64,000 nucleotides of DNA from Hippopus hippopus (lineage: Eukaryota > Mollusca > Bivalvia > Cardiida > Cardiidae). Location: assembly GCA_946811185.2 (NCBI GenBank), contig OX328113.1, positions 558,001-622,000 on the forward strand. The letters run 5' to 3'. A program made the translations under genes and the position numbers. The notes beneath the pieces were generated by a model, which was not told the DNA's origin, did no database searches, and worked only from the letters and a program-made list of their open reading frames with translations. Below, in pieces: positions 24,020 through 34,769 of this stretch. Position 1 is the stretch's first letter. Each line of letters starts with the position of its first letter.

Positions 24020-24212
24020 AGCGAACAATGTAGAGACAGAAAAGTATCTACCTGTTTTGCGCTGTCTGATATCCGTCAATGCTGGTTGCAAATAGACAGA
24101 AATGTTTTACCTGGTTTGCGCTATCTGATATTTATCTATGCTGGTTGTGAATAGACTGAAATGTTTTACCTTTTTTGCGCTGTCTGATATTTATCAATGC
24201 TGTTTGCGAATG
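24020..24212 (+). repeat. 59-bp tandem repeat, about 3 units
   Basis: TTTGCGCTGTCTGATAT-type sequence recurs at 24,057, 24,116 and 24,175 with exact 59-bp spacing. Units also share AATGCTGGTTG and GACWGAAATGTTTTACC. Non-coding. Confidence 0.8.
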
Positions 24213-24648
24213 CTACGAAAATCTATATAATCTTTGTGTTGGGAAAGGGTGAAATTTGAGTAAGTTCATCATTGTAAACGGCATGTGATAATTCTATAGG
24301 GAAAGTTGTTGACACGAAACTTCGATTAACAAACTGTCCAACTGTTTAAACGGCGCTTTGAAAATCAAGGTTTTATGCAGGGAAGCCATTGAAAAATATA
24401 CAACCATTCTGTTTAAATACCAGCTTGAAAATTACATAGTACAGTCGTTTGACATTCAGAAAAGTTACCATTTGTCAAACAGTTTCGACCAACGTTAGCT
24501 TGTGTGGAAGAACATGACTCAATTCTATGCAAGCACATTTATCAAAACATAAAGAACAATGTTTGTGACTCAAAAACGAAATATTTGACCGAGGGTTAAT
24601 TAACTCGATCTCTTTCTAACAAAATACAATCTACTGACACTCAAGTAT

Positions 24649-26180
24649 ATATACTGAACCAAAAAAGAAACTTCCCCTGTGTTTAAGTGCAAATTCAATG
24701 CTATTAAAAAAAATCAAAATGTCAGATGACCTACATATATTCGGGCGAACGATTATGTGTCCGATAAAACAAATTTTAACTCGATTGGAAGCATTTTACA
24801 GAAGAAACCCGCTGAAAGCGATTTTCATGTGCATGCACGGACCAGTATAATTCGTGTATATTTTTTGAAACCTTTCAGTCTAATTTTATAGACTTTCACG
24901 TCAATAAGAAAAAGACGTTGAAAAAAATTAAATTCTGTTTAGTTTTCTTTATTTTTGATATGCCTAGAATTCCGCAAAATTTACGCGAACGTGCCATTGG
25001 CATGCTTAATGCTGGTATGACGATGAATGCTGTTGCTATGAATATTGGATGTTCTACTCGTGCTATTCGACACCTTAGGCAACGTTTTCAAGCAACAGGT
25101 CGTACGGAAGATCGACCACGTAGTGGACGTCCTCGCGTCACGACGCGCGGCCAAGACCGCTATATTCGGAACACCCACCTGCGCAATCGCTTCAAAACTG
25201 CCACAGCCACTGCCCCTAACACCCCTGGTACACATAACAACCGTATATCTGCCCAAACTGTGCGCAATCGCATGCGCGAGGGTGGGCTACGTGCACGTCG
25301 TATATACGTTGGTTGTGTTTTGACGCGACGTCACCGCGAAAATCGTGTTAATTGGGCACGTACACACCAACGCTGGCTTAGACAACAATGGAATAGCGTT
25401 CTTTTCTCTGACGAGTCGAGGTTTTCCATTCATCGAGGTGATGGAAGGGTTCGAGTATACCGTAGGAGAAATGAACGTTATGCAGACTGTTGCGTACTTG
25501 AACGAGATCGTTTTGGGGGTGGGGGTTCTGTCTTGGTCTGGGCGGGCATTGGACATGGCTTTCGCACTAATCTCGTCGTTATCGAAGGGAATTTGAATGC
25601 CCAACGCTACCAAGATGAAATTCTTGCGTGGCACGTTATCCCACTGTTTCAAAATAATGCTAATATCACTCTTTTTCAGCATGATAATGCCACAAGCCAT
25701 ACAGCTAGGGACAATGTGAATTTCCTCAGGGCGAATAACATTGCATTTATTAATGACTGGCCTGCCAAAAGCCCTGATCTGAATCCCATTTGGGATCATT
25801 TGGACCAGCGTGTTAGACGTCGCCCTATTCCACCGTCAAACGTCATTCAGCTAAGACAAGCCTTAATTCAGGAATGGAACAACATCCCACAAAGCCGAAA
25901 TCAATACACTTATCCGTTCTATGCGCCAACGATGCCAGGCAGTCCTTCATGCTGAAGGTGGTCATACCCGGTATTAATTTTTGATTTTGGTGAGCGACCC
26001 CTTCCACATTTTAACTACCATTTCACTACTTTTGTATAAACCCTCAGCAATAATTTTTTTCACACAAAGTCGCAATAAAATACTCTTTCAATGCATATAA
26101 ATCTAGTTTAATCCTGATTTTCATATTTGTGTATATCTGTACTTAAACACAGGGGAAGTTTCTTTTTTGGTTCAGTATAT
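24649..26180 (+). mobile_element. Tc1-like transposon with matched terminal inverted repeats
   Basis: The 40-bp terminal inverted repeats (24,649-24,688 and 26,141-26,180) are identical complements beginning ATATACTGAACCAAAAAAG. One transposase frame lies between them. The TA dinucleotides at both ends fit the TA target of the Tc1/mariner superfamily. Length (1.53 kb) is typical. Perfect repeats suggest recent arrival, although the transposase is broken (see next entry); the copy may have been moved by enzyme supplied elsewhere. Confidence 0.93.
24960..25981 (+). pseudogene. Tc1-like transposase, catalytically disabled
   Basis: Would cut and rejoin the element's own ends in the nucleus. Start chosen at 24,960 (MPRIPQNLRER), because this matches the usual N terminus; the frame is open upstream to 24,918. 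In order: a first helix-turn-helix (residues about 8-45), the linker SGRPR (55-59), a second DNA-binding region (about 64-115) and a DDE domain with D151 (LFSDESRF) and D242 (QHDNATSHT). The SPDLNPI block (271-277) is followed directly by WDHLDQ, whereas the family normally has the catalytic Glu plus two more residues there. This looks like a 9-bp in-frame deletion. Near 25,890 an extra A shifts the frame, so translation stops at 25,955; the usual GGHTRY-type ending is readable in the next frame up to about 25,981. Confidence 0.9.
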
Positions 26181-26209
26181 TTACCTTGGAGACTTGGAGA
26201 ATATACTAG

Positions 26210-26465
26210 CGGACTGTATGGATCCCAAATCAGACTTTATATTCTGTGCAGTCTGAGTTAGATCGTTGTCTTTCACACAATTTTACCCTAGATGCTACAC
26301 TCGACAAGAGAACGGTAAGGATCCAAGATCAGAACATACATTATGTAAAATGTGATCTTGATCTGTCTTTTTTTTTCAGATTTTTACCCCAGAGGCTTGA
26401 CTAAAGAAGCAGAACCAGACTTTGCGTTTCGTGGAGTCTGATCTTGATCTGTATCTTCCTTAAAA
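26210..26465 (+). mobile_element. Cluster of three M3 core fragments
   Basis: Three successive partial palindromes (GATCCCAAATCAGACTT.., GATCCAAGATCAGAACAT.. and CAGACTTTGCGTTTCGTGGA..) each pair with CAGTCTGAT or TGTGATCTTGATCTGT. They lie directly outside the Tc1 right end. Confidence 0.55.
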
Positions 26466-27440
26466 ATTCCTGTCTTCATCTATAATGTTAAGGGTCAGTT
26501 ACACCGAAAATCGATATACCTGAATGGCTCAGCCAGTAGATAACATGAAGACTCCGATGGTAATACATGTGTCGTTTTCTCCGTAAATCTGAGAGTCAGG
26601 TTTCTTTAAATATTTCTCTACAAGACGACACTATTTTAGACTGTTCCATTTATAAGGAATTTGAAGACATAATATGTGCCTCACTTCATTAATTAAAAAA
26701 AAAAATGAAAACAGTTGCTGGAGAAATAGAAAATGCTGCTTACTATATGCCTTATTTTCTCACTTTCTGCCACAATGTTTTTTTTAGGAAGCCTTCATCC
26801 TGAAGAGCAGTAAACGGATAAACAGATTGTAACGAGCTACCACAATGTTTTCAGAAGCCTTCATCCTAGATTTCGTGAAGGAAGTAAAGGGATAAAGAGG
26901 TTGTAACGCGTTAAACTATCAATGTGAACTATTTAGGTAGGCTGCTTGCAAGGTATACGAGTGCCATTCTTACCGGGTCGATACTTGAAAGGCCCAGAAG
27001 CAGGCAAGAGTAACCAGTGCATGTGTTCAAATGTTAACTATATACCATATAAAAGAATTGAAATTATTGTGACGATGACAATCTGTTATTGTACAGCCGG
27101 TCCAAGTGTTATTCACTGGTAAAGAAATGAATTATAATACTGGGTAAAAAGTTGCCAAGTCGCTCTATCTCTTGTTTTCTTTCAATCTAGTTTTAAATTC
27201 ATTTTTCTACCATTGACTAACACTTTGACCGACCGTACAATAATCGATTAGCGTCTTCAGCATGATTTCCATACTTTTACACGGTATGACTTAAATGCAT
27301 TAAGGTACAATTTTACCATCTACTATTATAACGTCTCTTTTATTAAACTATTCAGCAATCAGTCTTGTGCTATAACGACCTTTCGGAAGTAGGCTTTTGA
27401 AAACATCGACCTACAATCCTTTCTACTCTCTAATTGTTTG
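26466..27440. other. No gene; M1 remnants
   Basis: CACAATGTTTTTTTTAGGAAGCC near 26,772 and CACAATGTTTTCAGAAGCC near 26,842 are right-arm remnants of M1. The rest shows no ORF or domain. Confidence 0.45.
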
Positions 27441-27731
27441 CCGATCCCGTTGGCACAGTTGGTAACGTACAACCCTTGCAACCAGGGAGTTAATGGTTCG
27501 AATCACAAACTCGGCCATTTTCTTCTCGAGGATTGAAAATAGTCATTGCGACAAGACTTATTTGCTTCTCATCGATAATCATTGTTCCGACGATGGTTAT
27601 GTTGGAAAGAAGCCAGAGGCCCGGGAAAAAATATGTTTGAAGCACCGGTAAAAAGTGAACACATGAGTAGGTGCTCGGACAGACATCCTTTAACTGAGAT
27701 AAAGTTTAAAACGGCGTCTAACACCATACCT
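27441..27731 (+). mobile_element. SINE family A, full-length, diverged
   Basis: Head with CCGTTGGCACAGTTGGTAAC (A box) and ATGGTTCGAATCACAAAC (B box). Body CATTGTTCCGACGATGGTTA and TAACTGAGATAAAGTTTAAA. The CAAT tail is lost. Confidence 0.75.
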
Positions 27732-27799
27732 ACGACGCCAAAAGGAAACTTAAAGCCCTACCACGTATCAAAATGTAAGACTCTTCCAAAATGAAAGCA

Positions 27800-27975
27800 T
27801 GACAAGTTAACTGTAGTTCAAATGACGGGAGTTGTCTTTGCAAAAGTAGAAAGCATTGTTGAAAAAGAGAAAATTCGCTTGTTACCAGCAAATTCCCCTT
27901 TTCCCATGATAAATTCAAGATGCATATCTTTTTCAGAGTCGTTAAAGTTTTGTATTGTGTGATAAAATGTTAAAG
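27800..27975 (+). mobile_element. M1 MITE, diverged
   Basis: AAGCATTGTTGAAAAAGAG, TTGTTACCAGCAAATTCCC and CAGAGTCGTTAAAGTTTTG follow the M1 order, ending ATAAAATGTTAAA. Confidence 0.6.
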
Positions 27976-28509
27976 GACAACTGTATTTTAAGGAACAATT
28001 AATTTGTCATCTGCAGTATGAACGAGTCTCATTTTTCTCTGCTTGTAAACACTCTGATTCAGTTTAGCATAACATAAAAATCAAGGATGGGTTATAAGAT
28101 GAGAAAAGGTAACGCTGTACCTGTAATAGAAAACAGATACGGGAGTTTTCGTCTAGCCCTAATGCCCTTCTTGCATAACCAAATTCTAACTTACGAAACC
28201 AACTTTCTCCAATTACACTGATCACGCGGCACAGTTTTTGAAACAAACTGGCTTTTATCCTTATATGGTGCAACTGTTTGCATCACAAGGTCGTTATTCT
28301 TTTCAAGTCGACTACAATTTAAAGTCATGAATATTTAATGAATTGCAGGTCACAAAATGTTTTAGGATCAAATGACGGTAAAATTAACCATTTTGAGAAA
28401 AAAGAGAGCATTTATTTTCCATCATTTTCACCAACTTTCACTTTTTTTTTTTCTCTGATATATTTCAACAAAAAGATATTTTTTTGTGTGTGTAAGTATC
28501 TTTTTATTT

Positions 28510-28602
28510 TGTCTATGACACGTGAAGACTCAATCATGCAGGCAGTGAAGACACAAATCAAACTGCACAAAACATGTAGTCTGATCTTGGATTTACCCTG
28601 AA
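28510..28602 (+). mobile_element. M3 core fragment
   Basis: ATCAAACTGCACAAAACATG then TAGTCTGATCTTGGATTTAC is the M3 palindrome core. Confidence 0.5.
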
Positions 28603-28682
28603 GATGCTATTTTTGTGCGATATTTTAAATGAAATACTAATATTGTTTGCATTTTTTTTTTTTAATATTAAAGTACCTTTAG

Positions 28683-28912
28683 TTTAACTCTTTACCAAAC
28701 AACGAAATATTACATTTGCCCAAATTGAAAACATTTGTAGACGACAACCCAAAGATAAGTTAAATGGTAAAATTTACCCTTTATGGAGGAAGAAAGTATT
28801 ATGGAGAAAGGAGAAAATGCTGATTACCGGCATTTTCTCCTTTTTTCACAATGTATTCTAAAGCCTTATTCCTCGGCGTCGTTAAAAGTTAGGGTTGTGC
28901 TGTAAAGGAATA
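28683..28912 (+). mobile_element. M1 MITE, full copy
   Basis: From TTAACTCTTTACCAAACAAC through AACATTTGTAGACGACAACC, the hairpin GGAGAAAATGCTGATTACC / GGCATTTTCTCCTTTTTTC and CGTCGTTAAAAGTTAGGG to CTGTAAAGGAATAA. Ends are inverted repeats of the TTAACYCTTTACCA type. Confidence 0.75.
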
Positions 28913-28924
28913 AAAGATTTTAAG

Positions 28925-29125
28925 AACATGATTGGATGGGAGAGAATGCTGTTATCAGATTTTTTCTACTTTTCCAACAATGTTGTTTACGTATTCATTG
29001 GCAAGCTTCATCATTTGAACAACATTTGTCGTCTGTATATGCTTTGAACAAATCCAAATTTCTGTCATTTGGTAAAGAATCAAGAGTCATTTAACTCTAC
29101 CAAACAACAAAATTGTAACTTTGCC
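28925..29125 (-). mobile_element. M1 MITE, diverged
   Basis: GGGAGAGAATGCTGTTATC, CTTTTCCAACAATGTTG, then CATTTGTCGTCTGTATATGC and TCATTTGGTAAAGAATCAAG, that is, the M1 parts in reverse order. Confidence 0.55.
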
Positions 29126-29339
29126 TTATTTTGCCAAGATATAGGCCCTCATTCATGATTTTAATTCTTGTTGGGGAGTGTTGGCCCCTAGCTTGGATAG
29201 AGCTGTCCCCATAAAAATCAGCTGAAAGGGACCCCCCCCTCCCCACACACACACACTTTTGAAAGGAAATCCGTGCGAATACTTGTGACCCCAAGTACAT
29301 AAATATCAAACTGCGGCCTAAAGAAGACTTTATAAATCA

Positions 29340-29746
29340 AATTTAGAATGTTGGCGACGTGCAGTCTTGTCTTGGATCTACACTGGCTCTATCTTGTGAA
29401 ACATGGTATATATAGATATAAGAAAAAAACTAGTAATTCAAAAAACAAACTAAGACTTAATAGTGATACGTCTTCTGACTCATTCTGCTTTAAACATAAC
29501 TAGCTCTTACAATCCACGAAAACTAAGACAGCTTTTGCACTTTGTTTCTTTTTATCTTTAAGGCTCGTCTAGATAATCTGGCAGCATAGATTAAGATCAA
29601 AACTACACTTTAATGGCTAAAACATCAAATTTTGAAACTCAGATTGAGTTTTGACTTGTACGCTTGAGTAAACAGGCGAACAGTATTGCCCAAAGATCAG
29701 ATTGCATTGTACAAGTATGTGATGTCTGATCTTGATCTATGTCATC
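29340..29746. mobile_element. M3 fragments
   Basis: GTGCAGTCTTGTCTTGGATC (29,358) and the better palindrome AAGATCAGATTGCATTG..TGATGTCTGATCTTGATC (29,693-29,740) are M3 cores; intervening sequence is unassigned. Confidence 0.5.
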
Positions 29747-30419
29747 AGCAAAAAAAAAAATATGTTATTTCTGCTTTTCGCTGAAAGGGTTAAACAGAGA
29801 AAGCAAGAATGGATGTCAACAAGATATTGCATCAGACAACCAAAATGCACAAAAAATAACTTATGTCCTAAAAGGTCAAGATTTCGCTGTTTTCTTTCAA
29901 TGGCAGTATTACAGTAAGTTGAAATGTTTTGTATTGTTTTAAGTACAAGATAAATGTTTTAAAGAAATGACCAATATATAAACGTGAAAGGAAACGTGAA
30001 GAAAATAGCCAAAATATAATAGTTAATGAATAAATAAATTCACAATTTATTGCTGCATATATAAGTTTACATGTATCAACAAGGCTTCGGTTGACCAACT
30101 TTAAAATTAGAAATCCCCTCTTTATTTTCTGTCATATCTGTGCCGCGTGATCATCACAAAAAAGGAGAAATTCAGTCAAACGTTGCATATAACTCGGTTA
30201 CAAGAAATGAAATATGATCTGATTAAAAACATCCGTCTGCTTTTCAGGTAATAGTGGTATTTTATCTCCATTATATTTGTGTTCTCCTTCAAAACCCATA
30301 GAAGGTCAGACACGATTCAGTGCTCTTTAGCAATGGGTGTAGATTCAGATCAGACTGTCTAATGATTAAGCTGTCTGTTTTTCTGTCTGTCTGTGATCAA
30401 TTACTACATACTACAAATA
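29747..30419. other. No gene recognised
   Basis: AT-rich, only short ORFs. ATCAGACTG and a CTGTCTGTTTTTCTGTCTGT tract occur near 30,350-30,390. No repeat boundary was established. Confidence 0.4.
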
Positions 30420-30835
30420 AATTATACCAAGCAGGTCATCAATTAGCTGTAGACCTATAACTGAATCATGAGGTAGACTAGTCCTTTGACATGCGTAAAA
30501 TTGACTAATAGCAAAAAGTTTCGATCCAGGTCAGCCTGCACGAACTGTGCAGGCTGATCTAGATCGACACTTTTTGCAGATGCATTAACTCTTTAAAATT
30601 TAAGACTAGTCCAAAATTCAAAACATTTGCAGACGAAAAAATAAAGGTGACTCAAAAATTGTAACTTGTTTTGGGAAGTGTAGAAAACGTTGTTGGAGAA
30701 GTGAAAAAAAATACTGGTAACCAGCATTTTGTCCTTTTCCCAAAATGTTTTCAAAAGGCCTTTTCTTCAAGGTTGTGAAGAAAACTCAAAATTCGGTATT
30801 GTTTGGTAAAGGGTTAAGCCCCCTTTTCACAGAGC
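30420..30835 (+). mobile_element. M2 MITE carrying a nested M1 MITE
   Basis: M2 runs to GCAGATGCATTAA (30,588), stops, and resumes at TTAAGCCCCCTTTTCACAG (30,814). Between the two TTAA copies (30,585-30,588 and 30,814-30,817) lies a complete 225-bp M1, which starts CTCTTTAAAATTTAAGAC and ends GTTTGGTAAAGGG. This shows directly that M1 integrates at TTAA and duplicates it, and that this M2 is older than the M1. Confidence 0.85.
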
Positions 30836-31020
30836 GTAGCTAGGTCTGTACATTAAATTTTAGTTAAGCCCCCTTTTCACAGAGCATGGACCAGTCTGTT
30901 CATTTGATTTAACTACAACTCATCATGATCATCGCTGTCTATTCGTCGTCATCATCATTATCATCAAGTTCATAAACTAAATGATATGCAATTTTAGGAC
31001 ATGTCTTTGTCAGATTAACT

Positions 31021-31250
31021 CTGTAGATCCAAGATCAGACCGGAAGTCAACGCAGCGTATTATAACCTGTAGAGTCCCTTTGGCATTTGACATACGCAGA
31101 CTTTCTGGTGAAATAAAGACCACGCGTGTGCAGCGACCGCTTATTGCAATGGTGCCATTTGGTACATGTGGAAACCAGGAAACACATTAACAAATGAGCT
31201 GTGGCGGTGATATAACCAAAATATCGCTGAAAGTGGAATAACACCTTACC
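31021..31250 (+). mobile_element. SINE family B-like fragment
   Basis: The 3' part GGAAACCAGGAAACACATTA and GTGGCGGTGATATAACCAAA..GCTGAAAGTGGAATAACACC matches the SINE B body at 7,561-7,640. The upstream part is too diverged to assign. Confidence 0.5.
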
Positions 31251-31496
31251 GAAACTAAATAAAGCCTTTCTTTTTCTCTCTATAAATCTTCCCCGGGCCT
31301 TCAAGGTATACCACTTATTCATGGTCGTAAATCACAAAGAATAAATAAAGTCAGGTGGGCGTATATCAACTTTCAAATCTCTTGTTGCAGTGCTCTCTCA
31401 AAAATCCATGTGACTGTTTGACGCATATCCAATCAATTATTCCTACCTAAATATTTTCCCTTTACCGCAATGTTTCTGCCCTCTTAAAGACAAGTT

Positions 31497-31915
31497 AAGT
31501 TATTTAACTCAGTTCCACACGCCACCAGTTTAGACTCGTTCAAATTGAAAGCAATTACAAAGAACAAAATAAATGTGACTAAAAATTAAAATTTGAGCCT
31601 TGCTCTGACAAAAGGGGGCTTAATACATCTCTGTGATGTATGATACCTTACACGTCATCACATAATAATGGATCCATTATTGTTTATATTAGCGACTTTT
31701 TTGAACAGCCGTCTTAATCATGAGGTAGACATGTCCTTTGACATACAGAAATTGACCTGGGCCGAAACTTTTAGCAGATGCATTAAGCCCCCTATTCACA
31801 AAGGATTGCTCATTTGTTTTGGTAGGGTGGAAAAATAATGCTGGTTACCAGTATTTTCTCCTTTTCCCACATTGTTTTCAAAAAGTTTTCTCAGGGTCGT
31901 TGTGTGGTAAAGGTT
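31497..31915 (+). mobile_element. M1 MITE split by an M2 MITE
   Basis: M1 left half: TTAACTCAGTTCCACACGCC to GTGACTAAAAATTAAAATTT (31,591). M2 occupies about 31,594-31,815 (GAGCCTTGCTCTGACAAAA to CACAAAGGATTGCTC). M1 resumes at TTTGTTTTGGTAGGGTGG and finishes GTGTGGTAAAGGTTAA. This is the reverse nesting order from 30,420-30,835. Confidence 0.75.
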
Positions 31916-32206
31916 AAGCGACATGAATTTTATCGTCTACAATTCCTTCCACTATGGATGAGTTATAGAAAATTCCAGCCTTATGCGACCTCTGATGTCC
32001 TTCGCGAGGATTATAGAATAAGATCAGCTGAATTTCCATGCTGTCTGATCTTTATCTGCTCTTTTTGATAATCAAACAGTTTATTAATTCTTAAAAGTTT
32101 CATTGTATCCACTAAACTATTTACAATTTTAGATGACAAAATATTACCCAGGTCTATATTTAAGACCATTAACAGACGACAAAAAAATGTGGGGTAGATC
32201 TATGTT

Positions 32207-32446
32207 GAATACATGTGAGCTATGCTCTTACAAAAGTCGGCTTAATGCATCTTTGTGATCCATAGTACCAAACAAGCTATCACGTACTTATTGACCCATA
32301 ATATCCACTTTTTTAACAACCCACTTAATCATGAGATAGACTGGTCCTTTGGCATACAGAAAATTGTTCAATAGCGAAAAGTTTCGGCCCAGGTCGATAC
32401 TTTTCGCTATTACATTAAGCCCTCTTTTAACAGTGCATGGTTCATG
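32207..32446 (+). mobile_element. M2 MITE, full copy
   Basis: ATGTGAGCTATGCTCTTACAA to CTTTTAACAGTGCATGGTTC. Carries the conserved ATGAGATAGACTGGTCCTTT and AAAAGTTTCGGCCCAGGTCG. The central palindrome is shortened. Confidence 0.7.
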
Positions 32447-32737
32447 TATTTATAATTTGAAAGGCAAAAGCTAAGGGTAGGAAACACCCTGGAAAAAGGT
32501 TGAAAATGATGTTAAATAGTTTTCTTCGTCAAGGTCTTGAAAACACAACGTCTTTTGGATAAAAATAAGTAAAAATGGTCCTGGCCATATGGCAAAGTTT
32601 GGTTTTGTTGAGAATTTGAATTTTTCCGATAAAGGTTAATTATTGAAAGGAAATAATTGCTAATTTATACTGCAGCTGTGTGGCTGCATTTAGTGTATGT
32701 GTTTTTATTGATAGAATTACATAACATAGTCAAAATA

Positions 32738-33012
32738 ATATGACAAAGCACTCCGAGAAAAGGGGGCTTTAATTCATCCCTGTGTTGTATTAAACCAAGG
32801 AAGTCATCACATAATAATGGATCAATAAAATACATTTTGTCTAACAACCGACTGAAACATGAGGTAGACCGGTCCTTGGACAAGCAGAAAATTTATAAAT
32901 AGCACAAAAGTATCGATCCTAGCACCCTGCGCAATACTGCGGTAGCTGACATGGTCAGATAGTTTTTGCAGCTGTACTAAACCCTTTTCTCATAGAGTGT
33001 GACTCATATGTT
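32738..33012 (+). mobile_element. M2 MITE, full but diverged copy
   Basis: Starts CAAAGCACTCCGAGAAAAGG and ends TCATAGAGTGTGACTCATAT; it shares ATGAGGTAGACCGGTCC and the block around GCACCCTGCGCAATACTGCG. Confidence 0.7.
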
Positions 33013-33114
33013 TCATTAAGGGAAAAAAAAATCCAAAATAAAAATGCGTTAAGAATCGCCATGGGGTTATGTAATACTCCCACCAAGTACTTTGATAAAG
33101 AAGACACATGTCAA

Positions 33115-34036
33115 AACATACAGTGTACATTAGGCGGAACCTGATAGAGTTGTACTTATCGCACATTACATAAGACCAGGGGGTCGCTGGTTCATTGTAC
33201 AATAGGCCAAACCTGATAGAGTAGTACTTATCGCACATTACATAAGACCAGGGGGTCGCTGGTTCATTGTACAATAGGCCAAACCTGATAGAGTTGTACT
33301 TATTGCACATTACATAAGACCAGGGGGTCGCTGGTTCATTGTACAATAGGCCAAACCTGATAGAGTAGTACTTATCGCACATTACATAAGACCAGGGGGT
33401 CGCTGGTTCATTGTACATTAGGCCAAACCTGATAGAGTAGTACTTATCGCACATTACATAAGACCAGGGGGTCGCTGGTTCATTGTACAATAGGCCAAAC
33501 CTGATAGAGTAATACTTATCGCACATTACATAAGACCAGGGGGTCGCTGGTTCATTGTACATTAGGCGGAACCTGATAGAGTTGTACTTATTGCACATTA
33601 CATAAGACCAGGGGGTCGCTGGTTCATTGTACAATAGGCCAAACCTGATAGAGTAGTACTTATCGCACATTACATAAGACCAGGGGGTCGCTGGTTCATT
33701 GTACATTAGGCCAAACCTGATAGAGTAGTACTTATCGCACATTACATAAGACCAGGGGGTCGCTGGTTCATTGTACAATAGGCCAAACCTGATAGAGTAG
33801 TACTTATCGCACATTACATAAGACCAGGGGGTCGCTGGTTCATTGTACATTAGGCGGAACCTGATAGAGTTGTACTTATTGCACATTACATAAGACCAGG
33901 GGGTCGCTGGTTCATTGTACAATAGGCCAAACCTGATAGAGTTGTACTTATCGCACATTACATAAGACCAGGGGGTCGCTGGTTCATTGTACATTAGGCC
34001 GAACCTGATAGAGTAGTACTTATCGCACATTACATA
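33115..34036 (+). repeat. 72-bp satellite array 1, about 12.8 units
   Basis: A 72-bp unit (ACATAAGACCAGGGGGTCGC, TGGTTCATTGTACAATAGG, CCAAACCTGATAGAG, TRGTACTTATYGCACATT) repeats head to tail without spacers; GGGGGTCGCTGG occurs 12 times at 72-bp intervals. Because 72 is divisible by three, a spurious 346-codon open frame appears on the minus strand. Units differ at a few positions and form a four-unit (288-bp) higher-order pattern: counted from the right-hand end, units 3-6 repeat as 7-10. Confidence 0.95.
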
Positions 34037-34769
34037 GAGAATAGATGGTTGGTGTCTTGGATGGGTTAAGTTTATCGGGCAAGGCGGAGGAATTTATCTG
34101 GTGAGCCGAAGGCGAACCGGATAAATTTCGGAGCCGAGCCCGATAAACTTAACCCATCCAAGACACCAACCATCTATTCTATTTATCCTGTCACTCACTG
34201 TAACGGAACAAAACAAAACAAACAAACGGAAAAAAAAACATTGATAAAGACCGTACCTTCAGTAAATTTCCGGAGCCGAGCCTGATCGACTTTCTTAATC
34301 CAAGACACCAACCATCTATTTTATTTATCCTTTTTCTGAATTATAATCCAAAAATCCGACTAAATTGAACATTTCGCTCGAAATAAGGCACATATTGACA
34401 TCTTTCTCACTAGATCTATGAGAAACTTGAAATGAAGAACCGTGTTTACATAACCCTCTGGATATGTAGCTGTAATAATGACGTCATGAATGATATTGGC
34501 TACGTCATAATTATCAAACGTGACGTATCTCCGCAGAAAAATATTGTGGCGAAGAAGACAATGTGTTTTAACATAACAGACTATTAATTAAACGAGCAAA
34601 AGTATTCGCTAGCGATTGATTCATTCATTACGGCAGTAAGACGCTTGGTTGAAAATAGTCCCAGTCAGCAGGTGCGCACTTAGCGGTCATGTGACCAACT
34701 GACGGATAACAAAAAAAATATACGGCACCCTGTTATCCGTCAGGTAAACCCGGAAGTGACAGGATAAAT
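34037..34769. mobile_element. Insertion dividing the 72-bp satellite, with a perfect hairpin
   Basis: The satellite stops within a unit at ..CACATTACATA and resumes at AGACAAGGGGGTCG (34,767), so about 730 bp was inserted. The left part is a hairpin with perfect 43-bp arms (34,038-34,080 and 34,138-34,180). It has a shorter nested inverted repeat in the loop (AATTTATC / GATAAATT). TATTTATCCTGTCACT (34,180-34,195) is mirrored exactly by AGTGACAGGATAAATA at the right end (34,754-34,769). A third, partial copy of the hairpin arm lies at about 34,297-34,325. No coding region. Confidence 0.75.

Noticed and set aside
25287..25799. 170-codon minus-strand open frame
   Set aside because: Antisense shadow of the Tc1-like transposase; no independent motif.
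32990..34030. Long minus-strand open frame of 346 codons made of MCDKYYSIRFGL-type repeats
   Set aside because: It exists only because the 72-bp satellite unit is a multiple of three with no stop in that frame. There is no start context, domain or splice site; the shorter frame at 34,687-35,160 has the same cause.
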